NCBI GenBank assembly: GCA_032622095.1
Contig: CP136064.1
Location: 42,679,912-42,743,911, forward strand
Source of the DNA: Siphonodentalium dalli
Taxonomy: Eukaryota; Mollusca; Scaphopoda; Gadilida; Siphonodentaliidae
Reading direction: 5' to 3'
Length of the DNA: 64,000 nt
Made by a program: the position numbers and the translations under genes. The notes beneath the pieces were generated by a model. It ran no database searches and was not told the origin of the DNA. It was given only the letters and a program-made list of their open reading frames with translations. Below, piece by piece: positions 53,906-64,000 of this stretch (its first letter is position 1; every line of letters begins with the position of its first letter).

Positions 53906-56281
53906 ATGGAGACGGCGCTATCATCTTTGTGTACGCTCGCATTACTCTTCACTCCAATCGACTCTATGTGGAAACATTCTACTCAAGACATAATCGTTTT
54001 GAACTGTACTGTCACAGAAGAGACGAAATACGGGATACGTGGCTTAAATGTTGACTGCAGCAACAGTAACTTCTACAGCGTCCCGAAACATCTACCAAAT
54101 AATACTCTCACACTGGATATGAGGTCGAACAAAATAAGTTATATTCATAACCATTCCTTCCACGGACTCAGCTTGTTGCGAACCCTGAGTTTGGTGAGAA
54201 ATGACATATATGGTATGGACGCTGGAGCATTTTGTGGATTGCCCAACCTGTTGTTCCTCGATCTTTCACACAATAGACTGGAATTGGAGAACTCCACGTA
54301 CCAACCGGGTGTATTCCTGCCATTGAGTCGTCTTAATCAGCTAAAGTTGTCGAAGAACTCCAAGAATTTCGATAAACAATATTTTCCTTGCGATGAAATT
54401 GCGTCTCTATCGGAACTAGAATCACTCTCAATCGACGGAAGACAAAACATGTCATTCTGTCCCGAAATGAGAAGGCTGACCAAACTGAAATACCTAATTA
54501 TCGGGGAGGTGATTGGATTTTGCAACCTTGTGAATATTGGCGAAGACTTTTTCGACAACATTCCGGTGATAGGTTGGATCAGAATGAAGTATTGTGGATT
54601 GCAGACTGTTCATCCTAACGCTTTCTCTAAGTTGAGCTCGCTCATGCTTATAGATATATCGAATAACGAAGACCTGGGATTCGAAGAACTTGGACATGTT
54701 TTGTGTGGACTCAGTCTTTCGCGAAACCGAACACTGCAAATTTTGCAAGCCAATCGGCTTCGGTCGCCGTACGGAATTGGCACGGCTCTAAGCACCAGTG
54801 ATTTGAGATGTTTGAAATCATTCCCGCTACGCACAATCTCAATTAGAAACAACGCGATAGAACAATTCGAATCAAACTCGATAGAGCTGTGCTTTCCCAG
54901 CACAATCGAGCACTTTGATTTGGACGGAAATCGCTTGCTGCGTATCTCTTTGTTCACGGAATTAAGCACCTTACCGTATCTAGAGACAATTTCGTATTCG
55001 TTGTCACAAATGAACCCGATTTTCCCCAGTTTTGACTTCAAACTCAGTTCAGCAACACACGAGTTAAGCCTTAGCAGAGGAAATTTGAAGGTTTGGAAAT
55101 CTCCTGCTCCGTTCATGCAACATTTGAAGCAGCTATATATGGACAGAAACTATGCAACACTCATAAGCCTAGATTTCTTTGACAGTGGACGTAATATCGT
55201 AAAACTGGATTTAGCAAACAATCTCCTTGGACTTAACGACTTTGTTACTGCTCGTATTTTCAGACGGATGTATTCTCTGGAAACGCTCATATTGCAGTCC
55301 AATGTGATAGAAAACCTTGATTACGATTCTTTTATTTACCAGAAGAGGATGAAAGTTATCATGCTATCATCAAATAGACTCACGTCATGGGAACCAACAA
55401 TTAGCCATATGGTAGATTTAGAGTTTGTGGACCTGCGCAGAAATTACATTACGACTATCAGCCCTGAGTCACGGCACGAATTCGAGGCTCGCGGACGAAA
55501 CTTTACACTTGATCTTAGTGAGAACACACTCGATTGTTCTTGTACTAATCTTGAATTCCTGGAATGGATTCAAACCGAACCTATCAACTTCGCAAAGATG
55601 AATCGGTATAAGTGTCGGTGTGATCTAAATGACTCCGGATTGTGTGAGTTCTCAGAATTAGACCGGATTGTCAAACGTCTTCAACTACAGTGTCAGTCCT
55701 ATTTGCCATTCACGCTTGTTGGTTCTTTTGGAATTATTCTTGCTTCAGCCGCCGTTGTTGGTGCAACAATTTTGCGTTATCAATGGAAACTCCGCTATTT
55801 GTATTACCTGTCCAAAACGAAATACACAGGAAGTGTTAATTCAATTGAACAATTCAACCGCCATGCATTCATATCTTATGCTGACGAAGATGTTGACTTT
55901 GTAATCCACGGGCTTATACCAGAACTGGAGGATAGCAGAGGTCCCAAACTATGCGTGCGTCATCGGGAGTTTTTACCGGGCGTCGCTATAGCGGAAAATA
56001 TAACAAATTGGATTCATTCTACAAAGCGGACAATAATTATCATGAGCATGGATTATTTAAGGAATAAATGGTGTATGTTTGAAATGAACATAGCCAGAAT
56101 GGACAACATGTACAGAGAACGTGACGTCATTCTACTGTTGCATTACAGATCGGTGCCTCAGAATGAAATTCCACCGGAAGTGAGGTCACTCGAGGAACTT
56201 GACCAGTACATGACATTTAACTACGCTGAAGATGCTTCCGCGGAGTTCTGGAACAGGCTTCACGATGCGATTGTGAGTTGA
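53906..56281 (+). CDS. Toll-like receptor, single coding exon
   Basis: A 791-residue type I membrane receptor for innate immunity. A hydrophobic signal peptide (about 1-20) is followed by a leucine-rich repeat ectodomain (about 45-540) and one C-terminal cysteine cap (DCSC at 543-546; further Cys at 570, 572, 580, 596). A single transmembrane helix (about 601-623) follows. The cytoplasmic TIR domain (about 652-788) has box 1 FISYAD, box 2 region REFLPG (Pro at 691, the site whose loss disables mammalian TLR4) and box 3 FW (781-782). One membrane-proximal cysteine cluster makes it a vertebrate-like (sccTLR) type. TIR signalling normally goes through MyD88 to NF-kB. The ATG at 53906 is preferred because the splice acceptor lies two bases upstream; it has G at -3 and +4. 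No lesion seen. Confidence 0.92.
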   Translation: METALSSLCTLALLFTPIDSMWKHSTQDIIVLNCTVTEETKYGIRGLNVDCSNSNFYSVPKHLPNNTLTLDMRSNKISYIHNHSFHGLSLLRTLSLVRNDIYGMDAGAFCGLPNLLFLDLSHNRLELENSTYQPGVFLPLSRLNQLKLSKNSKNFDKQYFPCDEIASLSELESLSIDGRQNMSFCPEMRRLTKLKYLIIGEVIGFCNLVNIGEDFFDNIPVIGWIRMKYCGLQTVHPNAFSKLSSLMLIDISNNEDLGFEELGHVLCGLSLSRNRTLQILQANRLRSPYGIGTALSTSDLRCLKSFPLRTISIRNNAIEQFESNSIELCFPSTIEHFDLDGNRLLRISLFTELSTLPYLETISYSLSQMNPIFPSFDFKLSSATHELSLSRGNLKVWKSPAPFMQHLKQLYMDRNYATLISLDFFDSGRNIVKLDLANNLLGLNDFVTARIFRRMYSLETLILQSNVIENLDYDSFIYQKRMKVIMLSSNRLTSWEPTISHMVDLEFVDLRRNYITTISPESRHEFEARGRNFTLDLSENTLDCSCTNLEFLEWIQTEPINFAKMNRYKCRCDLNDSGLCEFSELDRIVKRLQLQCQSYLPFTLVGSFGIILASAAVVGATILRYQWKLRYLYYLSKTKYTGSVNSIEQFNRHAFISYADEDVDFVIHGLIPELEDSRGPKLCVRHREFLPGVAIAENITNWIHSTKRTIIIMSMDYLRNKWCMFEMNIARMDNMYRERDVILLLHYRSVPQNEIPPEVRSLEELDQYMTFNYAEDASAEFWNRLHDAIVS

Positions 56282-56755
56282 TTGAATCAATACTTGCGTA
56301 TTGGTATGTTTGAAATGAACACATTGTAGCCATCATGAACAATATGTACAGAGGACGGTAGATACATAGACTAATACGTATCCATTAGTGGAGATACGTA
56401 TCTCCATTAATTACATACGTAATTGTGATGTTTACAATTCACTGAATTCAGTTGCGAGTCTTGTATGATATCGTAAAATTTGCTTGAATATTCCATTCGC
56501 AAACTGACTTACTATTGATAGTTATCTGACAACACTTCAGAAACTTTTAGAAATCCCTTTATACACATATGCACCGGCATAATGATATATTGTATGCACG
56601 CGCCATTGCATCGTCCTAGTTTATTTAATTCAGTGGTAGAATTTACATTACATGTCAATTTTTGTATGCAGGGGTACCTTTTCAGGCTACATGTCAAAAT
56701 CATTTGTGTTTGCAGCTCTAGGGACTTCACAAAAAATATATATATATAATTGGCG
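56282..56755. other. 3' flank of the Toll-like receptor, no further gene
   Basis: Presumably includes the 3' UTR. The first 80 bases after the stop contain a diverged echo of receptor sequence: GGTATGTTTGAAATGAACA and ATGAACAATATGTACAGAG resemble coding bases near 56075-56120. That suggests a short duplicated piece of the TIR region. ATACGTATCTCCATTA-type words repeat at 56376-56405. Confidence 0.5.
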
Positions 56756-56759
56756 ATAA

Positions 56760-57640
56760 AATGTATTATCCCTCCTTCCCCAATCCCTGTCCACTATGAC
56801 GCCGCTATTGAACCCACACTATTAGATTCCGTGTGGCAACACAAATATTTTCATACATTTTTTGCCCCTCCCCATCACTAATTCGAATATGGCAATTTGG
56901 TTTCTTTAAATCACATCATTAGATTCCTCGTATCACAGAGATGGACAAAAATATAACTTTGGTGGAAATCGTCTACTAAAACATTGTTATCAACGCCAGT
57001 GCCCCATCCCGACCTCCCATGCATCCCTGATCCAAACAGGCACCAATATGCATGCCGTCTTCAAAACTACGTTTAGATTCATTGTATTACGGAGAAGAAA
57101 ATGTATCCATTTGGTGGAAATCGGCGCTAATTAATTTTGTTAAATACATTTTGGTGCACCACCCCTTTCCAAACAACGAATCGAGTGGCGCCACCTTTGA
57201 TATCTTTAAATTAGAGTCCTCGTATCATAGGTATGACTATATATAAGTTATGTGGATATAGGTGACTAACTAAACGAATTCTGATCAATCCTAGTGCCCC
57301 TTCTAATCCGTAGATTACACAAATCGCACATTTTAACCATACGATTAGATTCCGTGTATCACGGAGAAGAATGTGTGTATAAATTTGGTGAAAATCTGGG
57401 CTAAACATATTTTTATCAACTGTGGTGCCCTCCCCTCCACAATCCTGACTAAAAGGCGGCACTTTTGGCATCTTTAGACCACACCTTTAGATGTCTCATA
57501 TCATGCAGATGATTATTTAAAAACTAGAAATCGGCGATAATTTTTTTTTATCTGCACCATTATCTTCCTTGTAAATTGTTGGAGCGATCTAGATGTTCCC
57601 CTTTTAATTTCTATAGAACACATACAGACATTCACAAATA
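56760..57640. repeat. Degenerate tandem repeat, about 140-150-bp units
   Basis: About five to six diverged units built of TTAGATTC(C)...GTATCACGGAGA, AAATTTGGTGGAAATCGGCG and TGCCCCATCCC-like blocks, the same family as 27350-27830. No gene seen in it. Confidence 0.7.
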
Positions 57641-57837
57641 TAGATATAGATGCATGACATTTTGAATGTAATTGTGGGAATTTGGCGGCGAGAAAGATTT
57701 AGCAAATTGTGTGAACCTCAAAGGGATTGGAGTTTATTTTGGAGTATTTGTGGGTATCGCATCCCAAAAACTGAGTACCCTTGAACCTATTATCTGAATA
57801 ATACCCCAAGGCAACTATTCCTCAATGGGAAGTATTA

Positions 57838-58112
57838 AGATAATATGTTCAATAAAGGGTCCATAGACCGTTTGTTGAACTTATTATCTGGACTGTTCTG
57901 TTTGTCTGTCAGTCGTCTGCTTGTGTACAACAAATTAAACAATCATTCTATCGTTATAAACAAGACATATCCATGGTTTCAGACAAGATTTTCGGAAACT
58001 GATTTATTAGTTTTTTTTAAACCATTTCTATACTATATGTTCATTGACGAGTAGTTATCCATTAGAAATATTCAGATAATAAGTTCAACAAACGACCGTT
58101 GAACTTATTATC
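57838..58112. repeat. Pair of hairpins with AGATAATAAGTTCAAC arms
   Basis: Hairpin 1 (about 57838-57893) pairs AGATAATATGTTCAA with TTGAACTTATTATCT. Hairpin 2 (58073-58112) pairs AGATAATAAGTTCAAC with GTTGAACTTATTATCT over an 8-base loop. The two are also inverted relative to each other through CGTTTGTTGAACTTATTATCTG, so the whole stretch can fold as a larger foldback. Confidence 0.7.
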
Positions 58113-59160
58113 TCAACAGTTCCCTCCAATATATAGGACTCCTTATCTATTTTCTGTCGCCTTATTATTTTTCCTGAAAACCATTCCAGATGAATAATAA
58201 ACCATTCCAAAATTTAGTAAAAACATATAACGTGTTCTAACCAAGAAGTGTCGTCTGAAATCGTAGATGCCTTGTCCTATTTGAGACATGGTAGTTTTAG
58301 CGGCAATATTTCGATTTTCAAAAGTGAAATTTTAACACGTTTTATATTTTGTCAGCCCAGTAAACATTCTATTGACCGTTTCATATAAAGTGCGCCAATG
58401 CTCCCGTCGCCAAAAAATAATAGGAGTAAAGAGCGTTAACAATTATGATTTTTTGCACTCGTTTTCAACGTTAAGTGATGGATCGTTAGTGTTTTATTTC
58501 ACGACACTTGTGTCATGCGAAAGATGGTGTTTTTCATTTTTTTGTCTAGAAAGCTGAAAATTAACTTACACAATGTTTACTAATTTGGTGTAAAATCGGA
58601 GAGGGTATTCCACAGGTGCCTGTCACAAAATTGGTTATTACACTAAAAGTACATATATATAAGACTTATATACAGGAACGTTTACTAATTTGGTATCCAT
58701 ATTGTGTCCGTGACATGTGGGGCATCCCATTCAATCCGCATTCCCGTTGGTAGTAATACATAATAACATTGTACCGGTATAAAGCCAATGGAGTAACACA
58801 TGCTGAGATGCCCTTCCGAATGAATATTTTCAATTGTCAAAGTGGCGACTGCATGGACATTACAGTGGTCGGACATATTATAACTTCTTCCAAATGTATT
58901 CCTGCAACATGTTGATGTGGCACATTCACTTGTGTCCATTTACACATGTTTGTGTCCATTTACACATGTTTGGAGTGTACTACATAATCAGTGTCACTTA
59001 TTTTTCTCTTGATGATGTATGATCCAGAGTATCGTGTATGAAGTGTATTTTCTTTAACAGTTAGACGTGTGAGTACTTCGCCTGACCACCTTGCATTTTG
59101 GGCTACCTTCTCAAACTGAGTCAAATATTTATACACAGCACTTCTTACAATGGTGGGAAA
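58113..59160. other. Non-coding stretch, no gene seen
   Basis: AT-rich. A tandem duplication of a 21-bp word (TGTGTCCATTTACACATGTT) lies at about 58933-58972. No coding region supported. Confidence 0.45.
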
Positions 59161-59166
59161 CGACGA

Positions 59167-59632
59167 ATATGTGATCCGCCATATCAAATCCAGTCGTAAG
59201 TCGGGATTTTTTTTACCCTGTGCCAATGCATTCTCTTATATATGCGAGTCGACCATAGATCGCCTCGCATATATAAGAGAATGCATTGGCCTAACAATGT
59301 TTTACAATTTTAATAATTTGTTCTTGTATTCTTTAACAATTTTATAATTTCACCCATACAGAGCCCCAGACAAACATGAGCAGACGACACTCTTCTATAT
59401 GCTTCTATATATGTGTGGGGCTCCCTGCAGGGTAATGGATGTTTTTTATTTTATGTCCTAAAAATTGTAAGAAACATTTATTTTAAAACAATTATAAAAA
59501 ATTGTTAGGCCAGTGCATTCTCTTATATATGCGAGGCGACCTATGGTCGACTCGCATATATAAGAGAATGCATTGGCACAGGGTAAAAAAATCTCGACTT
59601 ACGACTGGATTTGATATGGCGGGTCACATATG
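59167..59632. repeat. Palindrome of palindromes (foldback with a hairpin in each arm)
   Basis: The outer arms (about 59167-59315 and 59485-59632) are reverse complements beginning ATATGTGATCCGCCATATCA. Each arm itself contains a hairpin: 59222-59290 (27-base perfect arms starting GCCAATGCATTCTCTTATAT, 15-base loop) and its counterpart at 59509-59577. A third member of the inner family lies at 16111-16264. No target duplication found. Confidence 0.78.
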
Positions 59633-59635
59633 TTT

Positions 59636-61653
59636 AGGGTGGATACCACATGCATGTAATCTCTGTAATTATCGTGTATTTGGCGTTTTACATGGATCAT
59701 ACAGACACTGTAATATGTGTCCACTGACAACCCACTCATTGTCGACGTGTTGACAGCACTGAGTTCTAGTTCCAATTTAGCCGGAATGTATAGAATCCGC
59801 TATCTTGAACCGAGTCGCCAGGTCACTTAAAATAATTGTTCGTGGGATAACCCATATGGTGGACGTTTTAATTAATAATTACTAGTCCTCTCTTGATATT
59901 TATAGCAGTGGTGGATCGGGATTTCCCCGATGCAGGGGCTATATATGATCCCGGAAGCTACCAGGCGGGGGTGGCAAACTCTGAGCTATTTAAGTAAACA
60001 TATTATATTGTACCTTCTTGCTCAGATTATTCCGATCGATACATTCAACTAACTCCCTTAGCGATTTGCAGCTTTCAAGACCCCACGCCAAATAAGTATC
60101 ATGGTCGAAAATGTTCTGTATCAAGCCTGTATAGTATATGCCGTTTGTGCATTAATAAATGCTAGATATCACACAGACTTGACTAATTTCCACACCCGTA
60201 AGAGAAGACATGTTTTGGACTGGCCTTAAATGTCCTGATAGCAGACAGTTTGACTTCGCTTATCACCACTCACTTGTCTGGCCTGTTAACAATGAACCGC
60301 TCGCGAGCAGGTGATTAATGTTGTCAATTATTGGTGTGGCCATGTAAAATACATGTATTTTACATACAGAAATTACATGCATGTGTGTATCCACCCTTAG
60401 TGACATAAAAGTTAACATGTGATTGTCTGGCTCTCCCCAACTCTCTCATTCTTAACTCTCTCACATGCACATCATGCTGCATTCTTTCTCGCTCAAGCTC
60501 CACTTAAATGCATCCTTTGATCTTCCAGTTCCAATACGTTCAGTCTTAGTTTTTTCATTTATGGAATCGTCTCTATCCTGGGACCACAGTTTCTTAATCA
60601 TTACCGCCGTGCGTCAATACACTTGCTTCTACAAGATGAGTCATTTTGATCTATGTGATCATAGCATTCGTCATTGTTGTATTTGCCACCAAGCCATAAA
60701 AGTTTGTAACGTTAAATAGTTATTCCCTCTTTGTTGAATCTAGATTCGTAGTGGCACCAGTAGTTCCCCCAACTCAGCCATAATGTCTCCTAGTTCCATG
60801 ATTGTCAGGTGAAGGTACAATACATGTACTAGTAAACTGTAATTCTGTCAAATTATAAATGGTGTAAAATCTCTTAACAAAATGTTAGAAACAGTTAGCG
60901 AAGGAAAACAGTCAACTTGTTTTTTTTTATCACAGGCTGTATACACAATATGTACATTTTGTTATGGAGAGGCTGCTTGAGAAAGGCATTTGTAGAATTT
61001 GATACATATTTATTGTCTCATGATGCATATGGACAGTTGAAAGCCACTTCTGAACCAATTCAAATGTTTTCCCAACCTTTATCCTAATTCCATAACCCTG
61101 ACCTACATGCACCCAGAAATACTTGATATGTAATAAACAGTCTCTTGCACGCAGCTCTATGTAAGAAATTAACGCTCTCTACATATACTCTGTACATAAC
61201 ACTTATAGAAATGCAATTCCATATTCATCACTGTTGACCCAACCTCAGAAAGTAGCACGTGGTTGCCTGTAGCACTCACTTTGTAGAAGGTAAGACAAAA
61301 TCGTGCCAGTTGACCATAAAGAGTTCCGCGTTGCTTGAAGGAAGATAATTTAATTTTAAAATGCACCCAAGAAGCAATTTTGCTGATATAGCTATTTACA
61401 AAAACAAGACTGGTAATTCTTTCTCTCATTTGGATACCACAAGTCAAATTCGAAGGCTCCGATCAAGTACAGGCTCAAGATATTGGCTGTCCTCAATCGT
61501 TGAGGGTGTGATAAAAATTCTTCTAGCTGGACATACAAAATGTATTTCGATATATGTTGACTGCATGCAGCTGGGTCTTTAGTTCCCACACTAGCTGTAT
61601 AAGCCACCCGTCATCTCCCTGCAGCTATAACATAATACCTTTTTCCAACCTAA
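59636..61653. other. Non-coding stretch before the right-hand LINE
   Basis: No gene supported. A perfect 24-base palindrome, ATGTAAAATACATGT plus its mirror, is at 60342-60365. The last part must include the LINE 5' UTR, but I see no boundary or leader repeats. Confidence 0.45.
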
Positions 61654-64000
61654 ATGGGAATATCGCCACTGCAGCACCGCATCGCGACTGGCGTATTCAA
61701 TTCAGGGAGGCTTTCTACTCGCCACTCACCATTAAGTACGAAAACCCATAGAATTTATAAGATACCTCAAGGATTAAGAATAAATCTCCCTCTAATTCTT
61801 CTGGTCATATCAATGCTTTTGTTATGCTCCGGATCGGTACACAGCAACCCAGGGCCCAGCCCAAGCCATAAAACTGTACACGAAGGCAACACATTAATAG
61901 TATTCCATTATAATGTACGGAGCATAAGACATAAACTGGAAAAGATAGCCGATATGATAAATGACTTCAATATCCTATGTTTCACCGAAACTCACCTTGA
62001 CCCCTCTTACCCCTCCGATAGACTAGAGATTGATAATTTCAGTCCCCCTATCCGACTTGATCGAGATTCCTACGGCGGTGGACTATGCGTATACGTCTCC
62101 TCTCATCTGGTCTTCAAAAGGAGAAACGATTTAGAAACCGATACTTCTTCAATGCTATGGTTTGACATTGTCTCAAAATCACAACATATTTTGCTATGCT
62201 TATCGTATCGATCAGATCAATATTGCCGATCGAACTATTGGGATCTGCTAGATTTGTCCATATCTAAGGCACTAGATGTCTCCCAAAATATAATTCTACT
62301 TGGAGATTTTAACTCCAATCTACTATGCCCCACTTCCAAACTCAAAAATATTATTGATTTCTATACACTTAAGGACGTAATAAAAACCCCAACTAGAGTT
62401 ACCACTAGAACCAGCACCCTACTCGATCCTATAATCGTGAGTAATAACTTGAGTGTCCGGGACGCTGACGTTCTAAATGTTGAATTGTCTGATCATTACG
62501 CTGTTTACGCGACAATTTCATTTGATCAATTGCATGCGACCTCTTTCACAAGAACTATCTGGAACTATAAAAATGCAGATTTTCAAAAAGCGAATATCTT
62601 AATAAATGAGAGCAAATGGCATGAATTGCTGCAACCAGTAAATGACATAAACGATGCAGTAAGCTTATTTACCGAGAGATTTATTAAAATAATGGAACAA
62701 TCAATCCCCAAAATGACAGTGACGATAAGGACAAAGGACAAATTCTGGTTTAATTCCGACATACGGAGAGAAATACGACGTCGCGATAGACTCAGATCAA
62801 TAGCACTCAAACGAAATTCAGAGCACACTTGGAGAAAATACAAGGATATTAGAAATAAAGTTAACAACATGAAAAAGTATGCAAAATCGCAATTCGAAAC
62901 TAAACTTGAGGAGAAAATAAATGAAACCCCCACTCCCCGCGATTTCTGGCATATTATGAATTATCTACTTAACAAAAAGAAATCTACGAATACCCCACCT
63001 CTGTATAGCCCCAATGGCAACGTATCAATGGAAGGGAAATCATATGCAACCGATGATTATGAAAAAGCTAGGTGTCTCAACGCAAGATTCATTTCTAATG
63101 CCACTATACAAGACGATGCCAAAAATCTCCCTTATTTCCCTCGTAGATCCAATAACATACTATCCGAAATCTCAATCACATATCAAAGTATCGTGTGCGC
63201 TATAAAATCATTAAATTTAAATAAGGCGTATGGTCACGATAGCATCAGCCCAAAAATGTTGCATAGTACTGCCGAAAATATCGCAATCCCCCTATTAATA
63301 ATTTATAAAATATCATTGGATCTTGGTAAGTTTCCAATGACCTGGAAAAAGGCAAACGTCATCCCTATCTTCAAAAAAGGCGACCCAGCCGATTCCGCAA
63401 ATTACCGTCCAATATCTCTCCTTCCGACATTAGGCAAAATCTTCGAAAAAGTGGTCATACAACATATTATGACATACTTCACGGAAAATAATTTGTTATA
63501 TAATCACCAGTCTGGCTTCCTCCCTGGCCATAGTACAACATACCAGTTAATAGAACTATATCACAACCTGTGCCAGAGTCTCGACAACAGCCTCTATACA
63601 AGTGCAGTATTTTTTGATATATCAAAGGCATTCGAGAGAGTATGGCACAGGGGGCTGCTATATAAATTGGAACAATATGGAGTCTCTGGAAATCTCTTAG
63701 AATGGCTAAAAGATTATCTGTTCAATCGCAAACAAAGGGTCTTAGTGAACAACTCCTTCTCAAATTTTGAAGTTATCCCAGCGGGTGTCCCTCAAGGCTC
63801 AATTATTGGCCCTTTCCTATTTTTAGTTTACATAAACGACCTCCCTGATCACATTAATGCAACCACAAGAATGTACGCGGACGATACTTGCCTTATGACT
63901 ACCCATTATGACATCGATATCCTAACCAAGAACATGAACGATGACCTTGAAAGAGTCGCAGACTGGGCAAATAAATGGCTAGTTAAATTTAACCCAACGA
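61654..64000 (+). CDS. LINE polyprotein: endonuclease and reverse transcriptase, cut by window end
   Basis: One frame open for 782 codons from ATG 61654 to the last base; upstream in frame is a stop at 61651-61653. A basic N-terminus and hydrophobic segment (about 45-58) lead to SGSVHSNPGP (NPGP at 65-68), a 2A-like core without the usual Asp and Glu. The endonuclease follows, with NVRSI, FTETHLD, YGGGLCVYV, LLGDFNSN and LSDHYAVYA. The reverse transcriptase follows with KAYGHDSISP, IPIFKKGDPAD, NYRPISLL, HQSGFLPGHST, FFDISKAFERV, AGVPQGSIIGPFLF and catalytic YADD. This puts it in the CR1/L2/Jockey group and distant from the PHD-bearing element at 3545-7640: there is no PHD finger. No stop or frameshift is seen, so the copy may be young and active. 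Confidence 0.88.
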   Translation, partial: MGISPLQHRIATGVFNSGRLSTRHSPLSTKTHRIYKIPQGLRINLPLILLVISMLLLCSGSVHSNPGPSPSHKTVHEGNTLIVFHYNVRSIRHKLEKIADMINDFNILCFTETHLDPSYPSDRLEIDNFSPPIRLDRDSYGGGLCVYVSSHLVFKRRNDLETDTSSMLWFDIVSKSQHILLCLSYRSDQYCRSNYWDLLDLSISKALDVSQNIILLGDFNSNLLCPTSKLKNIIDFYTLKDVIKTPTRVTTRTSTLLDPIIVSNNLSVRDADVLNVELSDHYAVYATISFDQLHATSFTRTIWNYKNADFQKANILINESKWHELLQPVNDINDAVSLFTERFIKIMEQSIPKMTVTIRTKDKFWFNSDIRREIRRRDRLRSIALKRNSEHTWRKYKDIRNKVNNMKKYAKSQFETKLEEKINETPTPRDFWHIMNYLLNKKKSTNTPPLYSPNGNVSMEGKSYATDDYEKARCLNARFISNATIQDDAKNLPYFPRRSNNILSEISITYQSIVCAIKSLNLNKAYGHDSISPKMLHSTAENIAIPLLIIYKISLDLGKFPMTWKKANVIPIFKKGDPADSANYRPISLLPTLGKIFEKVVIQHIMTYFTENNLLYNHQSGFLPGHSTTYQLIELYHNLCQSLDNSLYTSAVFFDISKAFERVWHRGLLYKLEQYGVSGNLLEWLKDYLFNRKQRVLVNNSFSNFEVIPAGVPQGSIIGPFLFLVYINDLPDHINATTRMYADDTCLMTTHYDIDILTKNMNDDLERVADWANKWLVKFNPT
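61654..64000 (+). mobile_element. CR1/L2-type LINE, 5' part, apparently intact
   Basis: The mobile element containing the polyprotein above. Its 5' UTR end is not resolved, and the reverse transcriptase thumb, 3' UTR and tail lie outside the window. The phrase CGCCACTCACCATTA near 61720 recurs at 52133-52147 beside the transposon exon relic; with 15 bases this may be chance. Confidence 0.8.

Overview
The window is AT-rich metazoan nuclear DNA: intron-bearing genes separated by long non-coding stretches packed with transposable elements and tandem repeats. A Toll-like receptor of invertebrate type, CR1/L2-type LINEs with PHD finger and 2A-like leaders, frequent ACATGTA words and the repeat style suggest a marine invertebrate, most likely a lophotrochozoan such as a bivalve mollusc. 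That placement is an inference; no single sequence here proves it.

Only two host genes are well supported. The first, on the + strand, is an FBXL15 orthologue (F-box plus leucine-rich repeats, SCF ubiquitin ligase substrate adaptor) in three coding exons at 12522-13060, 16487-16618 and 18858-19032. All splice phases agree and the joined frame is 281 codons plus stop. The second, also +, is a Toll-like receptor whose whole coding region lies in one exon (53906-56281), with a probable intron in its 5' UTR.

Almost everything else is mobile or repetitive DNA. Left to right: a hAT-like MITE (1276-1620); a minus-strand CR1-like LINE with PHD finger, endonuclease and reverse transcriptase, broken by one frameshift (3545-7640); a TIR element (8687-10020); TTAA-flanked MITEs (11518-12109, 15487-15965, 30056-30535); foldback elements, one with an 8-bp target duplication (17476-17969); two tiny perfect palindromes with 9-bp target duplications (18438-18548 and 35811-35884); a 4.9-kb element with long repeat-rich inverted ends (19204-24139); several degenerate tandem arrays; a decayed gene (36509-37456, minus); and a foldback element (38868-40090).

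The centrepiece is a three-level nest at 40561-53327. A DNA transposon has 504-bp terminal inverted repeats beginning CACACTG and a 5-bp duplication (ATATT). Its left arm is interrupted by a 10.1-kb minus-strand LTR retroelement (4-bp duplication CAAC) encoding Gag and protease but no reverse transcriptase. The Gag frame of that element is split by a 1,128-bp hAT element (8-bp duplication ACTGTGGC). The uninterrupted right arm of the outer transposon preserves the empty site of the LTR insertion, so the order of events can be read directly.

At the right edge (61654-64000) a second LINE starts and runs out of the window with 782 codons open, covering endonuclease and most of the reverse transcriptase. 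Both LINEs start with a hydrophobic leader ending in NPGP, the core of 2A-like ribosome-skipping peptides.
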